The translations under genes and the position numbers were made by a program. The notes under the pieces were generated by a model. That model searched no databases, was not told where the DNA came from, and saw only the letters and a list, made by a program, of their open reading frames with translations. From Kitasatospora sp. NBC_00240 (GTDB taxonomy: Bacteria; Actinomycetota; Actinomycetes; Streptomycetales; Streptomycetaceae), in assembly GCF_026342405.1 (NCBI RefSeq), contig NZ_JAPEMU010000003.1, positions 1 to 64,000 on the forward strand: a stretch of 64,000 nucleotides of DNA. The letters run 5' to 3'. Each line of letters opens with the position of its first letter. Position 1 is the stretch's first letter. Below are positions 34,053 through 42,521 of the stretch, in pieces.

Positions 34053-36140
34053 ATGGATCTCATGACCGACGCACCCGCCGCCGTCCTGACCGACTACGAC
34101 ACCTACCTCCTGGCTGTGGAGCAGGCCCGTACCGCCGCTGCCGCCTACTACGGCGACGGCACCTCACCCATGGACGACGAGAGCTACGATCGGCTCACCC
34201 GAGGCATCGCCGCCTACGAGGCCTCGCACCCGGAAGGGGTGTCGAGTGACTCCCCGACCGACAAGGTCGCCGCAGGGGCCCTCGCTGGCGGCGACGTCAC
34301 TCATTCGACCCCCATGCTCAGCTTGGACAACGTATTCAACCTCGACGAACTGAGCCGCTGGGGCGCAGGCGTGGACAAGCGACTCGGGCGCCCTGTGCGC
34401 AACTACCACGCCGGCCCCAAGATCGACGGCCTTGCGATCGCCGCGTACTACACCAACGGAAAGCTGGAACAGCTGGTCACCCGCGGCAACGGCACCACCG
34501 GCGAGGACGTCTCCCACGCCATCGGCACCATCGCGGGTCTTCCTGACCTGCTCTCGGCCTCCATGACGGTCGAGATCCGGGGCGAGATCGTGCTCACCAG
34601 TGAGCAATTCGAGGATGCCAACCGCATCCGGACCGCTCACGGTGAGCCTGCGTTCTCCAACCCGCGCAACGCCGCCGCCGGAACGCTGCGCGCGACCGGT
34701 CGCGCCTACACGATCCCGCTCAGCTTCTACGCCTACGGGCTGCTGTCCTCCGAGCCCGGCCCCAGCGGCGACGACATCCGCGACCGGATGACGCACAGCC
34801 TGCTGATGGCCACCCTCACCAGCCTCGGTGTTCAGACGGTCAACGACACCCCGGTGGGCACCCTGACGTTCTCCGACCTGACCGAGGCCGGCGCCTACAT
34901 CGAGAAGGTCGCCGAACAGCGCGCCAGTCTGCCGCTCGGGATCGACGGCATCGTCATCAAGGCCGACCACCCCCTCGACCAGAAGGCCGCAGGTAGCGGG
35001 TCCCGCGCGCCGCGCTGGGCCATCGCCTACAAGTTGCCGGCCATCGAACGGACAACGACTCTCAAGAAGGTCACGTGGGAGGTCGGTCGTACCGGCAACC
35101 TGGCCCCGCGGGCCGAGCTGGAGCCGGTCGAGGTCGCGGGAGTCGTGGTCACCTTCGCCACCCTCCACAATCCGAACCTAATCGGCCGCCTCGATCTGCG
35201 CATCGGGGACCAGGTCGTTGTGCGGCGCGCGGGGGATGTGATCCCACAGGTCGTCGGACCGGTCGTCTCGGCCCGCACCGGCTCGGAGACTCCCGTCCCG
35301 ATCCCGGCCCAGTGCCCCGAGTGCGGGGGCGGTATCGACAGCAGCCAGGAGCGTTGGCGGTGCCTCAAGGGCCGGGCCTGCAACCTCACCCGCTCCATCC
35401 AGTACGCCGTCGGCCGCGACCAGCTCGACATCGACGGTGTCGGCCAGAGCACGGTCACCCAGCTGATCGCCGCCAACGCGGTCGGCGACATCGCAGACCT
35501 GTTCACCCTGAGCCGCGAGCAGCTGGTCAGCGCGACCGGCAGTGAGAAGAACGCCGACAAGATCCTCGCCCGCATCTCGGCAGCCAGGCAGCAGCCCCTC
35601 AACCGCGTCTTCTGCGCCCTGGGCGTGCGCGGCACCGGGCGCAGCATGTCGCGCCGGATCGCTCGGACGTTCGGGAGCATGAAGGCCATTCAGGAGGCCG
35701 ATGCCGAGGCGTTGCAGGCGGTGGAGGGCATCGGTCCGGAGCGGGCCGCCTTGGTCCTCGCCGAGCTTGCGGAGCTGGAGGCGGTGATCGGCAAGCTCGC
35801 CGCGGCGGGAGTCAACCTCACGGAGCCGCAGGTGGGTACGCCAGTCTCCGCTGTGAGTACGGCCGAGGGGGACAGTGCCGCCGCGCCCGCGCCGCCGCTC
35901 ACGGGCAAGGCCGTGGTGGCGACCGGGACGATGAGCGGTCCCCTGGCGGGCATGTCCCGCAACGACGTCAACGAGCTGATCGAGCGCGCGGGCGGGCGGG
36001 CCTCATCGAGCGTCTCGAAGTCGACCGGCCTGGTGGTGGCCGGCGAGAAGGCGGGGTCGAAGAAGGACAAGGCGGACTCGCTGGGCGTCACGGTCGTGAC
36101 GCCGGAGGAGTTCGCCGAGATGGTCGCCGCTTACCTGTGA
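34053..36140 (+). CDS. ligA: NAD-dependent DNA ligase
   Basis: About 695 aa, the normal LigA length. The order is complete: N-terminal Ia domain ('YYGDGTSPMDDESYDRLTRG'), adenylation site 'GPKIDGLAIAAYY' with Lys near residue 123, 'TRGNGTTGEDVSH', 'EIRGEIVLTSEQF', 'FSNPRNAAAGTLR', an OB region, a Cys4 zinc finger at about 421-445 ('CPECGG ... CLKGRACN'), helix-hairpin-helix repeats, and a C-terminal BRCT domain ('GKAVVATGTMSGPLAGMSRNDV'). ATG 34062 or GTG 34038 could also be the start. It is an accessory copy that seals nicks using NAD. Confidence 0.93.
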   Translation: MDLMTDAPAAVLTDYDTYLLAVEQARTAAAAYYGDGTSPMDDESYDRLTRGIAAYEASHPEGVSSDSPTDKVAAGALAGGDVTHSTPMLSLDNVFNLDELSRWGAGVDKRLGRPVRNYHAGPKIDGLAIAAYYTNGKLEQLVTRGNGTTGEDVSHAIGTIAGLPDLLSASMTVEIRGEIVLTSEQFEDANRIRTAHGEPAFSNPRNAAAGTLRATGRAYTIPLSFYAYGLLSSEPGPSGDDIRDRMTHSLLMATLTSLGVQTVNDTPVGTLTFSDLTEAGAYIEKVAEQRASLPLGIDGIVIKADHPLDQKAAGSGSRAPRWAIAYKLPAIERTTTLKKVTWEVGRTGNLAPRAELEPVEVAGVVVTFATLHNPNLIGRLDLRIGDQVVVRRAGDVIPQVVGPVVSARTGSETPVPIPAQCPECGGGIDSSQERWRCLKGRACNLTRSIQYAVGRDQLDIDGVGQSTVTQLIAANAVGDIADLFTLSREQLVSATGSEKNADKILARISAARQQPLNRVFCALGVRGTGRSMSRRIARTFGSMKAIQEADAEALQAVEGIGPERAALVLAELAELEAVIGKLAAAGVNLTEPQVGTPVSAVSTAEGDSAAAPAPPLTGKAVVATGTMSGPLAGMSRNDVNELIERAGGRASSSVSKSTGLVVAGEKAGSKKDKADSLGVTVVTPEEFAEMVAAYL

Positions 36141-36217
36141 CGTGCTGCGCCGCCGGGGGTCTGGCCACCAGGCCGCCGGCGGCCTTGCTCCCTGCACCTT
36201 TCCCAAGGAGGAAGACT

Positions 36218-36589
36218 CTGAAGACCTCGATCGGCACCGCGGTGCACCTGCACCCGGCCGGCACTGCCGGCACCCTTTGCCGCTGGCACAACCGCTCGGC
36301 GCTCGCCACCACGGTGGCATCGATCGCGCTACGCGGCGGCCTGGACGCGGACGCCAGCGACGACCAGCTCGCCGAGTGCGCCGGGATCGCGAAGGGCACC
36401 CCGCTCAAGCGGCCCCTGTCCGAGGAGACGCTGAGCGCGGTCCGTTCGGCGCTCGCACCTGCGCTGGACCGCGAGAGCGGCGCTGACGATGTCGTGGCCG
36501 CCGTGTTCGACGCCCTGCCCGACAAGCCGATCCGCATCGTCGCCGACGACGGCCAGGAGTTCTTCCTGGTCCCCATTCCTGTCACGTAG
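36218..36589 (+). CDS. Small unknown protein with possible CTG start
   Basis: 123 aa if translation starts at CTG 36218, six bases after a perfect AAGGAGG. The only in-frame conventional start, GTG 36137, would add a Cys/Pro/Arg-rich leader that is translated through that ribosome site. The protein proper ('TSIGTAVHLHPAGTAGTLCRWHNRSALATTV ... PDKPIRIVADDGQEFFLVPIP') is soluble with no known domain. It lies right after ligA and is probably cotranscribed. Confidence 0.5.
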   Translation: MKTSIGTAVHLHPAGTAGTLCRWHNRSALATTVASIALRGGLDADASDDQLAECAGIAKGTPLKRPLSEETLSAVRSALAPALDRESGADDVVAAVFDALPDKPIRIVADDGQEFFLVPIPVT

Positions 36590-36653
36590 TCACATCGCTG
36601 TCTGTGCCGTGCACTTGGGTTACCTGGTGTGCGGCACAGCTACTCTCCCAGTG

Positions 36654-36682
36654 TTGCGTAACTCTTTTTTAATATGTATGGT
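36654..36682 (+). promoter_or_regulatory. Repeated promoter, copy H
   Basis: TTGCGT, 17 bp (AACTCTTTTTTAATATG), TATGGT. The -10 ends 47 bases before the gene at 36730. Confidence 0.75.
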
Positions 36683-36729
36683 CATCCTGCCAGCGCAGCC
36701 GCCACGCCACGTCAGGAGCACTGAACCCC

Positions 36730-37887
36730 ATGCCGGTCAACCGACACTCCCGAGCGCTCAAGACCCGCGACATCAACGAGGTGTTCGTCCAACAGCTCAA
36801 AGAGCGCGAGGACATGCTGCGCCAGAACCATGTGTGGCTCGCCCCCGCGCTCGACCAGCTCTCCAGCGGACGACCCGTGAGCTTGAACCTCCGCGCCCCG
36901 CAGTCCATGTCCGTCGCGGATCACGCCGATCTCGTCGACGTCGCCTCCCATGTCGGGATCTTCCGCATGTGGGCCCGCCGTGGCCGGGTCACCTACGACC
37001 TGAACGAGCACATGGCCGCCGAGCTGTACCGCTCCACGTACACCAAGCTGCCCGGTGACGTGTTCTCCCACCTGCCCCACATCAACCCCCTGGTTGTCCT
37101 GCCCGACCCGTGGCCGATCACCTTCAACGGCTCCAGTGCCCTGGTGCGCGGGTTCTTCGTCTTCGGGTTCAACCAGCACCCCGAGCAGCAGACCTACACC
37201 GATGACGAGATCGAAGGGCTCGGGCTGATGTTCGTCATCGACCTGCTCGACGACGACAGCTACGAAGTGCGCGGCCAGACCTACGTCAGGATGAACATCC
37301 CCACCGGCGCCGAGCGGTTCACCCTGAGGCAGGCTGTCAACTTCGCCGCAGCGCGGGCGGAGGCGCACTGGTCGCGGGTAAGCGACGAGCGCCCGGTCTA
37401 CGCCCTGTTCGAGGAGCTGCTGCGGCCCGCACTGTCGATCCTGGTCTACCTGTCCTGCGACAACCGCGACCTCGCCGAACCGCCGGTGGTGAAGCCCACC
37501 CGACGCAAGCGCCGACCGGTCCAGAAGGACCGCGACCCGTTCTTCGTCGAGGTCGGCTGGCGCATGGGCCCCGCCCTCCACGCCGCCCGCCGGGCGATGG
37601 GACGCATCCACGAAGGGGCCGGAATCCCCTCTGGCGTCCAGCAGGCGCCCCACCAGCGGTGCGGCCACTTCCGCCGGTTCCGTATCGGCAAGGGCCGCAC
37701 GGGCGAGACCACCCGCTTCGTCATGCCCTACTGGGTGCGCCTCGACCTTCTCGCCGAGAACGAGGACCCCATCACCACGGTGGTCCCCGTGGACGAGCAG
37801 CGGCGCGACCCGCTGCGCATCCGGGGCCTGAGGCAGCGAGGTGCCCGGCAGCCCGAGAGTGCTCCGGACGCGCGCCACGCCGCGTGA
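36730..37887 (+). CDS. Unknown plasmid/phage-type protein
   Basis: 385 aa. The last third has 'VGWRMGPALHAARRAMGRIHEGAG', then 'APHQRCGHFRRFRIGKGRTG' and 'TRFVMPYWVRLDLL'. This H-x-R-x-G-H-F/W-x-x-F/Y-x-x-G...R-x-V-x-x-W ending is widespread in uncharacterised actinophage and plasmid proteins. No named function. First gene after promoter copy H. Confidence 0.7.
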   Translation: MPVNRHSRALKTRDINEVFVQQLKEREDMLRQNHVWLAPALDQLSSGRPVSLNLRAPQSMSVADHADLVDVASHVGIFRMWARRGRVTYDLNEHMAAELYRSTYTKLPGDVFSHLPHINPLVVLPDPWPITFNGSSALVRGFFVFGFNQHPEQQTYTDDEIEGLGLMFVIDLLDDDSYEVRGQTYVRMNIPTGAERFTLRQAVNFAAARAEAHWSRVSDERPVYALFEELLRPALSILVYLSCDNRDLAEPPVVKPTRRKRRPVQKDRDPFFVEVGWRMGPALHAARRAMGRIHEGAGIPSGVQQAPHQRCGHFRRFRIGKGRTGETTRFVMPYWVRLDLLAENEDPITTVVPVDEQRRDPLRIRGLRQRGARQPESAPDARHAA

Positions 37888-38064
37888 ACCCGGCCGGGGC
37901 GGCATTCCACGACCGAAACGCCGCCCGGGCCACCGCCCAGAGACCTGGAGCGAGCGGCACCACGCCGCCCGGTCACACCCACCCGCCTGGCCGCGCCAGG
38001 CCATCAGCCCCAGAGCGCCGGGCCAGCCGTGGCCCGCCAGCTGGACCCATCAGAGGAGACCCCA

Positions 38065-38556
38065 GTGTCGGACAGTTCAACGTTGCAGCTCATCGTCCAC
38101 ACCGCCAGCGAGGAGGACGCGCCCCGCGTCCTCGAAGCCATCGCCGAGCAGACCCTTGACCAGCTGGAGGGTGACGAGCCCGAATCCGGGATCCTGGCCC
38201 TGGGGCAGCGCTACTGGGTGGAGCAGACCCCGGTCGGCAGCTCGTTCGAGCTCGCGGCCCACCTCATCGAGCACGCGCCCAGCGCGGCCTTGGCGCTCTG
38301 GCAGGACCCGAACCCGCCCGCAGCCGGCCACTATGTCGCCCACGTCCCCGGCACGGGAACCTACGAATCCGACTGCGACGCCGAAGGGAACCCGTACATC
38401 GGCGTCAAGGCCCTCGCCGCCCGCCTCGCAGCACTCCCCGAGGGCATCACCGTGGCGGAATGGCTGGCCGGCGACGGCAGCGTCGCCCTGGGCATCAGCG
38501 TGCTCGAAGCCGTCCGCCGCTACGAGCCCGAGCGCAACGCTCGGTGCCAGGACTGA
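38065..38556 (+). CDS. Unknown acidic protein
   Basis: 163 aa, GTG behind GAGGAGAC. It contains 'LQLIVHTASEEDAPRVLEAIAEQTLDQLEGDEPESGILALGQRYWVEQ' and 'GHYVAHVPGTGTYESDCDAEGNPYIGV', a clean alpha/beta sequence with conserved-looking aromatic positions. Family not recognised. Second gene of the copy H operon, followed by a strong hairpin. Confidence 0.65.
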   Translation: MSDSSTLQLIVHTASEEDAPRVLEAIAEQTLDQLEGDEPESGILALGQRYWVEQTPVGSSFELAAHLIEHAPSAALALWQDPNPPAAGHYVAHVPGTGTYESDCDAEGNPYIGVKALAARLAALPEGITVAEWLAGDGSVALGISVLEAVRRYEPERNARCQD

Positions 38557-38577
38557 AAGCCCGCCCAGCCGACCACT

Positions 38578-38608
38578 GCCCCGCGCGGCCCGCCCGGCCG
38601 CGCGGGGC
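38578..38608 (+). terminator. Hairpin terminator
   Basis: Perfect 13-bp stem GCCCCGCGCGGCC / GGCCGCGCGGGGC with a 5-base loop, 22 bases after the stop. Confidence 0.65.
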
Positions 38609-38626
38609 GTCGAAGGAGCCAAGTCC

Positions 38627-39187
38627 GTGACCAACTCACCCCTCGCCTCCGTCCACCGCACCGGCCCGCAGGGGAGCGCGCACGGCGGAGCAGCCGAACG
38701 GGACGACCGCCCCTGGGAGGCGGGCCAGTTCGAGAGTCTTCTCAAGAGCCTGCTGACCTCCGAGGGCGGCGTCAGTGCGGTGACCACGTTCGCCGAAGCG
38801 GGCTACACCGTGAGTCGCTACGGTCTGCGTCTGTCCCTGCCGTCCGGTGCGGCCGTCTACCTGCAGATCGTCAGCGCGTCAGCCCCGGACGGGCGCGCCC
38901 CGCAGCAGGGCACCGCACCGCCGCGGCTCCGGGCAGCCGCGCTGCCCGCCCGCGGCAAGACGTCACTTTCCGCCGTCGAGCGCCACCTCCAGGCCGTCCT
39001 GTCCTCAGCCGGTGACCGCCGCATCCGGCTCACGGAGCCGTACAGCGCTCGCGGCGCCTCCATCGCCTACGGCCTCCACGTCCGCTTCCACAACGGCGCC
39101 ACGGTGTACTGCTACGTCGTCCACGCGCTCGCTCCCGGCACCGACGTACCCCGCGGCCGCCCGTTCCGATCCGTCCGTCAGATCTGA
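38627..39187 (+). CDS. Unknown protein, probable repeat of one domain
   Basis: 186 aa, GTG behind GAAGGAG. Two similar segments can be aligned: 'YGLRLSLPSGAAVYLQIVSASAPDG' and 'YGLHVRFHNGATVYCYVVHALAPGT', each preceded by a Leu-rich helix and an 'AGYTVSRYG / RGASIAYG' step. The protein is therefore likely a duplicated small alpha/beta domain. Function unknown. It lies just upstream of the ISL3 element. Confidence 0.65.
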   Translation: MTNSPLASVHRTGPQGSAHGGAAERDDRPWEAGQFESLLKSLLTSEGGVSAVTTFAEAGYTVSRYGLRLSLPSGAAVYLQIVSASAPDGRAPQQGTAPPRLRAAALPARGKTSLSAVERHLQAVLSSAGDRRIRLTEPYSARGASIAYGLHVRFHNGATVYCYVVHALAPGTDVPRGRPFRSVRQI

Positions 39188-39248
39188 CCTGACACGGCGG
39201 AAAGCAGTCATCCCACGCGGGCGCGGTGAACGGCCCCGGGAGTTTTGG

Positions 39249-40653
39249 GGCTCTTGTGCTCCATCTGTGGGTCGCTGAGGAGCGCCTGACGCAGTACACG
39301 CCGTCCCCTGTGCAGATCTTGAGGTGTTGAGGCCCGAGATCGGTTTGCGCAGGGAGAACGGCGTGCGGTTCACCACGGTATTGAACGCGCTGGTCGGATG
39401 CGAGCAGGCGGTGCCGGAGGACGTGCGGTTCGAGGTAGATGCGCAGGTCATCGTGGTCGCGGTCCGGCCGAGGTCTCGGGCGCGTCGCCGTTGCGGGATC
39501 TGTGGGAGCCGCTGTCCGGGGTTCGACGCCGGTGCGGGGCGTCGGCGCTGGCGTCACCTGGACGCTGCCGGCCTCAAGCTCTACCTGGAGGCCGACGCGC
39601 CCCGGGTGACCTGCCGGCGGCACGGGGTGGTGGTCGCCGCCGTCCCCTGGGCCCGCCACGACGCCGGGCACACCCGCGACTTCGATCAGCAAGTCGCCTG
39701 GATGGCCACCGAATGCTCCAAGGCGGCCACTGCCCAGCTGATGCGGACTGCCTGGCGCACGGTCGGCGCGATCATCACCCGCCACCAGGCCGACGCCGAC
39801 GCCGGGATCGACCGGCTCGCCGGCCTGCGGCGTGTCGGCATCGACGAGATCTCCTACCGGCGCGGGCAGAAGTACATGACCGTCGTGGTCGACCACGACT
39901 CCCGACGGGTGGTGTGGATGGCGGACGGCCACGGCAAGGACGTACTGCGCTCCTTCTTCGACGTGCTGGGCGCCGACCGCGCGCACGGGCTCACCCACAT
40001 CAGCGCCGACGGCGCCGAGTGGATCGCCGACGTGGTCGCCGAGCGCGCTCCCAACGCGGTACGCGCCATGGACCCGTTCCACGTCGTGGCCTGGGCCACC
40101 GAGGCCCTGGACGAGGAACGCCGCTCCGCGTGGAACCGGGCACGACGCGAGGCCGCCGACCCCGAACTCGCCCGCCGCCTCAAGCACTCACGCCACGCGT
40201 TGTGGAAGAACCCCGAGGACCTCACGCCCCGCCAGCAGGTCAAACTCGCCTGGATCGCGACCAACGACCCCCGCCTGCACCGCGCCTACCTGCTGAAGGA
40301 GGGCCTGCGCACGATCTACCGGATCGCCGCCGAGGAGGGCGTCCAGGCCGCGGTGAAGGCCCTGGACCGATGGCTGTCCTGGGCCGCCCGGTGCCGCCTT
40401 CCGGCCTTCACCGACCTCGCTCGCAAGATCAAGCGCCACTACGAGGCCATCCTCCACGCGATCATCGAGAAGCTGTCCAACGGCCTGATCGAGTCGACGA
40501 ACACCAAGACCCGCTTGATCATCCGCCGAGGCTTCGGCTTCCGTTCCGCCGAGGCCGTCATCGCCCTCGTCATGCTCTGCCTCGGCGGCAACCGCCCCAC
40601 CCTGCCCCGACGCCAACTCGCATGACCCGACCCACAGGTCCAGCACAAGAGCC
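39249..40653 (+). mobile_element. ISL3-family insertion sequence
   Basis: 1405 bp. Terminal inverted repeats of 26 bp at 39249-39274 and 40628-40653 (GGCTCTTGTGCT-N4-CTGTGGGTCG; three mismatches, all in the middle four bases). Flanked by a perfect 8-bp duplication AGTTTTGG at 39241-39248 and 40654-40661, as expected for ISL3. One intact transposase. Appears complete and recent. Confidence 0.93.
39363..40625 (+). CDS. ISL3-family transposase
   Basis: 420 aa. N-terminal zinc-binding part ('RRRCGICGSRCPGFD'), then the DDE domain: 'VGIDEISYRRGQKYMTVVVDHDSRRVVW' (first Asp), 'HISADGAEWIADVV' with 'RAMDPFHVV' (second), and 'LSNGLIESTNTKTRLIIRRGFGF' (Glu). GTG start behind GGGAGAA. Complete, with ends and target duplication intact. 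Confidence 0.95.
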   Translation: MRFTTVLNALVGCEQAVPEDVRFEVDAQVIVVAVRPRSRARRRCGICGSRCPGFDAGAGRRRWRHLDAAGLKLYLEADAPRVTCRRHGVVVAAVPWARHDAGHTRDFDQQVAWMATECSKAATAQLMRTAWRTVGAIITRHQADADAGIDRLAGLRRVGIDEISYRRGQKYMTVVVDHDSRRVVWMADGHGKDVLRSFFDVLGADRAHGLTHISADGAEWIADVVAERAPNAVRAMDPFHVVAWATEALDEERRSAWNRARREAADPELARRLKHSRHALWKNPEDLTPRQQVKLAWIATNDPRLHRAYLLKEGLRTIYRIAAEEGVQAAVKALDRWLSWAARCRLPAFTDLARKIKRHYEAILHAIIEKLSNGLIESTNTKTRLIIRRGFGFRSAEAVIALVMLCLGGNRPTLPRRQLA

Positions 40654-40709
40654 AGTTTTGGCATCATCCTTGTCACGGAGCAGTCCACCCGGGACCTGAA
40701 GGATGAGCG

Positions 40710-41684
40710 ATGCGCGGTGCACGACGAATCGGCACGGCAGTAGCAGCGGCCGCAGCACTACTCGCCGCCGGGTGCACGCAGAGCACGTCTTCGCAGGGCG
40801 AGCCGTCGCACGCCGCGAATCCCGCACCCCCCACCAGCGCGGCATCGCAGACCGGCATCGTGGCCCTGGGCGAGTCCACCACGACTGCCCATGGGGCCTG
40901 GTCGCTGTCGGTGGCGCCCTTCACGGAGGCCGAAGCGTCTGCAGGGGCCCAGGTTCCCGCCGGCTGGCTGGCGCTGCGGACGAAGGTAACCCTGACGAAC
41001 ACAACCGGCCAGATCGCGGTGCTGCCGGAAACCGCCCTGACCGTGCGGTACGGACAAGCCGGCCGGGCAGGACTGCAGTTCACCGGCGAGGGCCTGGCCG
41101 GCCTGCCCAAGCGCCAGGACGGCGTGAAGGTCGCGCCCGGCGCAGCCTTCACCGCCGAGGTCGGCGTTGCCGTCCCCCCGGACGCCTCGGGCCAGCAGTC
41201 CACGGTCACCGCCGAGACGACGGAGGAGGGGCTCGCCGAGGCCGATGCCGTCTTCTTCGACGGCCAGCTGCCCGGCACGGTGTCCGGCGCCGCCGGCGAA
41301 CCGTCCCCGGCCGGCACCTCGGGCGGCGCGGTGGTCCCGCTCGGCACTTGGGCGGCCAGCGGCATTCGGGTCTCCACGATCACCGTCGGCGCGGCCCAGG
41401 CCAACGGCCGGGACGCCTCCCTTGAGCTGACGGTGGCCAACAACCGCACGGAGCCCAGGCGGGCCCTGGGGGTGGCCCTGCTCTTCTTCACCGGCCAGCA
41501 GCTCACGCAGGCGGGCACCGCTACCCCGGAGCTTGACTACCCGGACGCGCCGATCGCGCCAGGTCACTCCGCCACCCAGACCGTGAAGTTCACCGTGCCT
41601 GCCGGAGCCGTCCCCGGCCCTCTGACCGTCGAGGCCGTGAACCCGGACGGGACCCGCACGACCTTCCAGGGCACGCTCTCGTAG
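40710..41684 (+). CDS. Secreted lipoprotein
   Basis: 324 aa, ATG behind AAGGATGAG. Basic start and hydrophobic core, then the lipobox 'LLAAGC' with the lipidated Cys at residue 22. The mature part is Thr/Ala/Gly-rich and contains two similar beta-sandwich-like domains ('LALRTKVTLTNTTGQIAVLPET' and 'ASLELTVANNRTEPRRALGVALLFF'). Probably a cell-surface protein. The ISL3 element has landed 56 bases upstream of its start. Confidence 0.75.
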   Translation: MRGARRIGTAVAAAAALLAAGCTQSTSSQGEPSHAANPAPPTSAASQTGIVALGESTTTAHGAWSLSVAPFTEAEASAGAQVPAGWLALRTKVTLTNTTGQIAVLPETALTVRYGQAGRAGLQFTGEGLAGLPKRQDGVKVAPGAAFTAEVGVAVPPDASGQQSTVTAETTEEGLAEADAVFFDGQLPGTVSGAAGEPSPAGTSGGAVVPLGTWAASGIRVSTITVGAAQANGRDASLELTVANNRTEPRRALGVALLFFTGQQLTQAGTATPELDYPDAPIAPGHSATQTVKFTVPAGAVPGPLTVEAVNPDGTRTTFQGTLS

Positions 41685-41748
41685 CACCGCCAAGGCAGTC
41701 AGGCGCAGCCCGCGCGGCGAGGAGCGTGAAGAAGGTCGGCCCGCCGAT

Positions 41749-41779
41749 GTCACACGGGGGGCCGTTTCGACACCTCTAT
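41749..41779 (+). promoter_or_regulatory. Three-copy regulatory element, copy 1
   Basis: GTCACAC, 13 bp, GACACCTCTAT. CTCTAT would serve as -10, ending 34 bases before the HNH nuclease start. The same element occurs before the genes at 56287 and 61014. Confidence 0.6.
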
Positions 41780-41813
41780 GGACGACTTTGCCCACCGCCG
41801 GAGGAGATCCACC

Positions 41814-42521
41814 GTGACCGTCCGCCTCACCCGCTGCGCCACCATGATGGTGCTGGCCACCGCCGCAGCGGCTCTGTCCGCCGCCTGCACCCTCGCCGGG
41901 GCGAACGTCGGCCCGGCGGGAAGCGCCAGCCGCGGCACCGCGGCTGCCGCCGACGCTGAGCTCGACCGGCTGCCCGTCAAAGGCCGCGCGCCGAAGGCCG
42001 GATACAGCCGGGACCAGTTCGGACCCGCGTGGAGTGACGAGAGCTCCGCGCCGATGTCGGGGAATTCCTGTTCGACGCGCGATGATGTACTGGCGAGAGA
42101 CCTGGTCAACCCGGTCCGTGAGGGCCGCTGCACGGTCGTGTCGGGCGTGCTGAACGACCCGTATACGGGCAAGACGATCGCGTTCAAGCGTGGCCCGGGC
42201 TCTTCCCTGGCTGTGCAGATCGACCACGTGGTCGCGCTCTCCGATGCTTGGCAGAAGGGCGCACAGCAACTCAGTGCCGCGGACCGGCTGAACCTGGCGA
42301 ACGACCCTCTCAACCTGGTCGCGACCGACGGTCCCACCAATGGCGCGAAGGGCGACGGCGACGCTGCTACCTGGCTCCCGCCCAGTGGCGAGATCCGGTG
42401 CGGCTACGTGTCGCGCCAGATCGCCGTGAAGGCGAAATACCGCCTGTGGGTGACCGAGGCCGAGCAGGCCGCGATGCGTCGCGTCCTGGCTCAGTGCCCG
42501 GGACCAGCGCTCCCGGGCTAG
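41814..42521 (+). CDS. Secreted HNH-type nuclease (GmrSD-C/DUF1524-like), putative lipoprotein
   Basis: 235 aa from the GTG behind GGAGGAG. Signal sequence with lipobox 'LSAAC' near residue 22. The domain 'NDPYTGKTIAFKRG', then 'QIDHVVALSDAWQKGA', then 'NDPLNLVATDGPTNGAKGDGDAATWLPP' and 'YVSRQIAVKAKY' is the beta-beta-alpha metal His nuclease fold typical of streptomycete secreted HNH proteins, with catalytic His in DHVV. It may degrade extracellular DNA, perhaps at mating contacts. Confidence 0.85.
   Translation: MTVRLTRCATMMVLATAAAALSAACTLAGANVGPAGSASRGTAAAADAELDRLPVKGRAPKAGYSRDQFGPAWSDESSAPMSGNSCSTRDDVLARDLVNPVREGRCTVVSGVLNDPYTGKTIAFKRGPGSSLAVQIDHVVALSDAWQKGAQQLSAADRLNLANDPLNLVATDGPTNGAKGDGDAATWLPPSGEIRCGYVSRQIAVKAKYRLWVTEAEQAAMRRVLAQCPGPALPG

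Noticed and set aside
41778..41813. ATG at 41778 as start of the HNH nuclease
   Set aside because: It lies inside the probable -10 of the shared element and has no ribosome site; GTG 41814 has GGAGGAG and yields a proper signal peptide.
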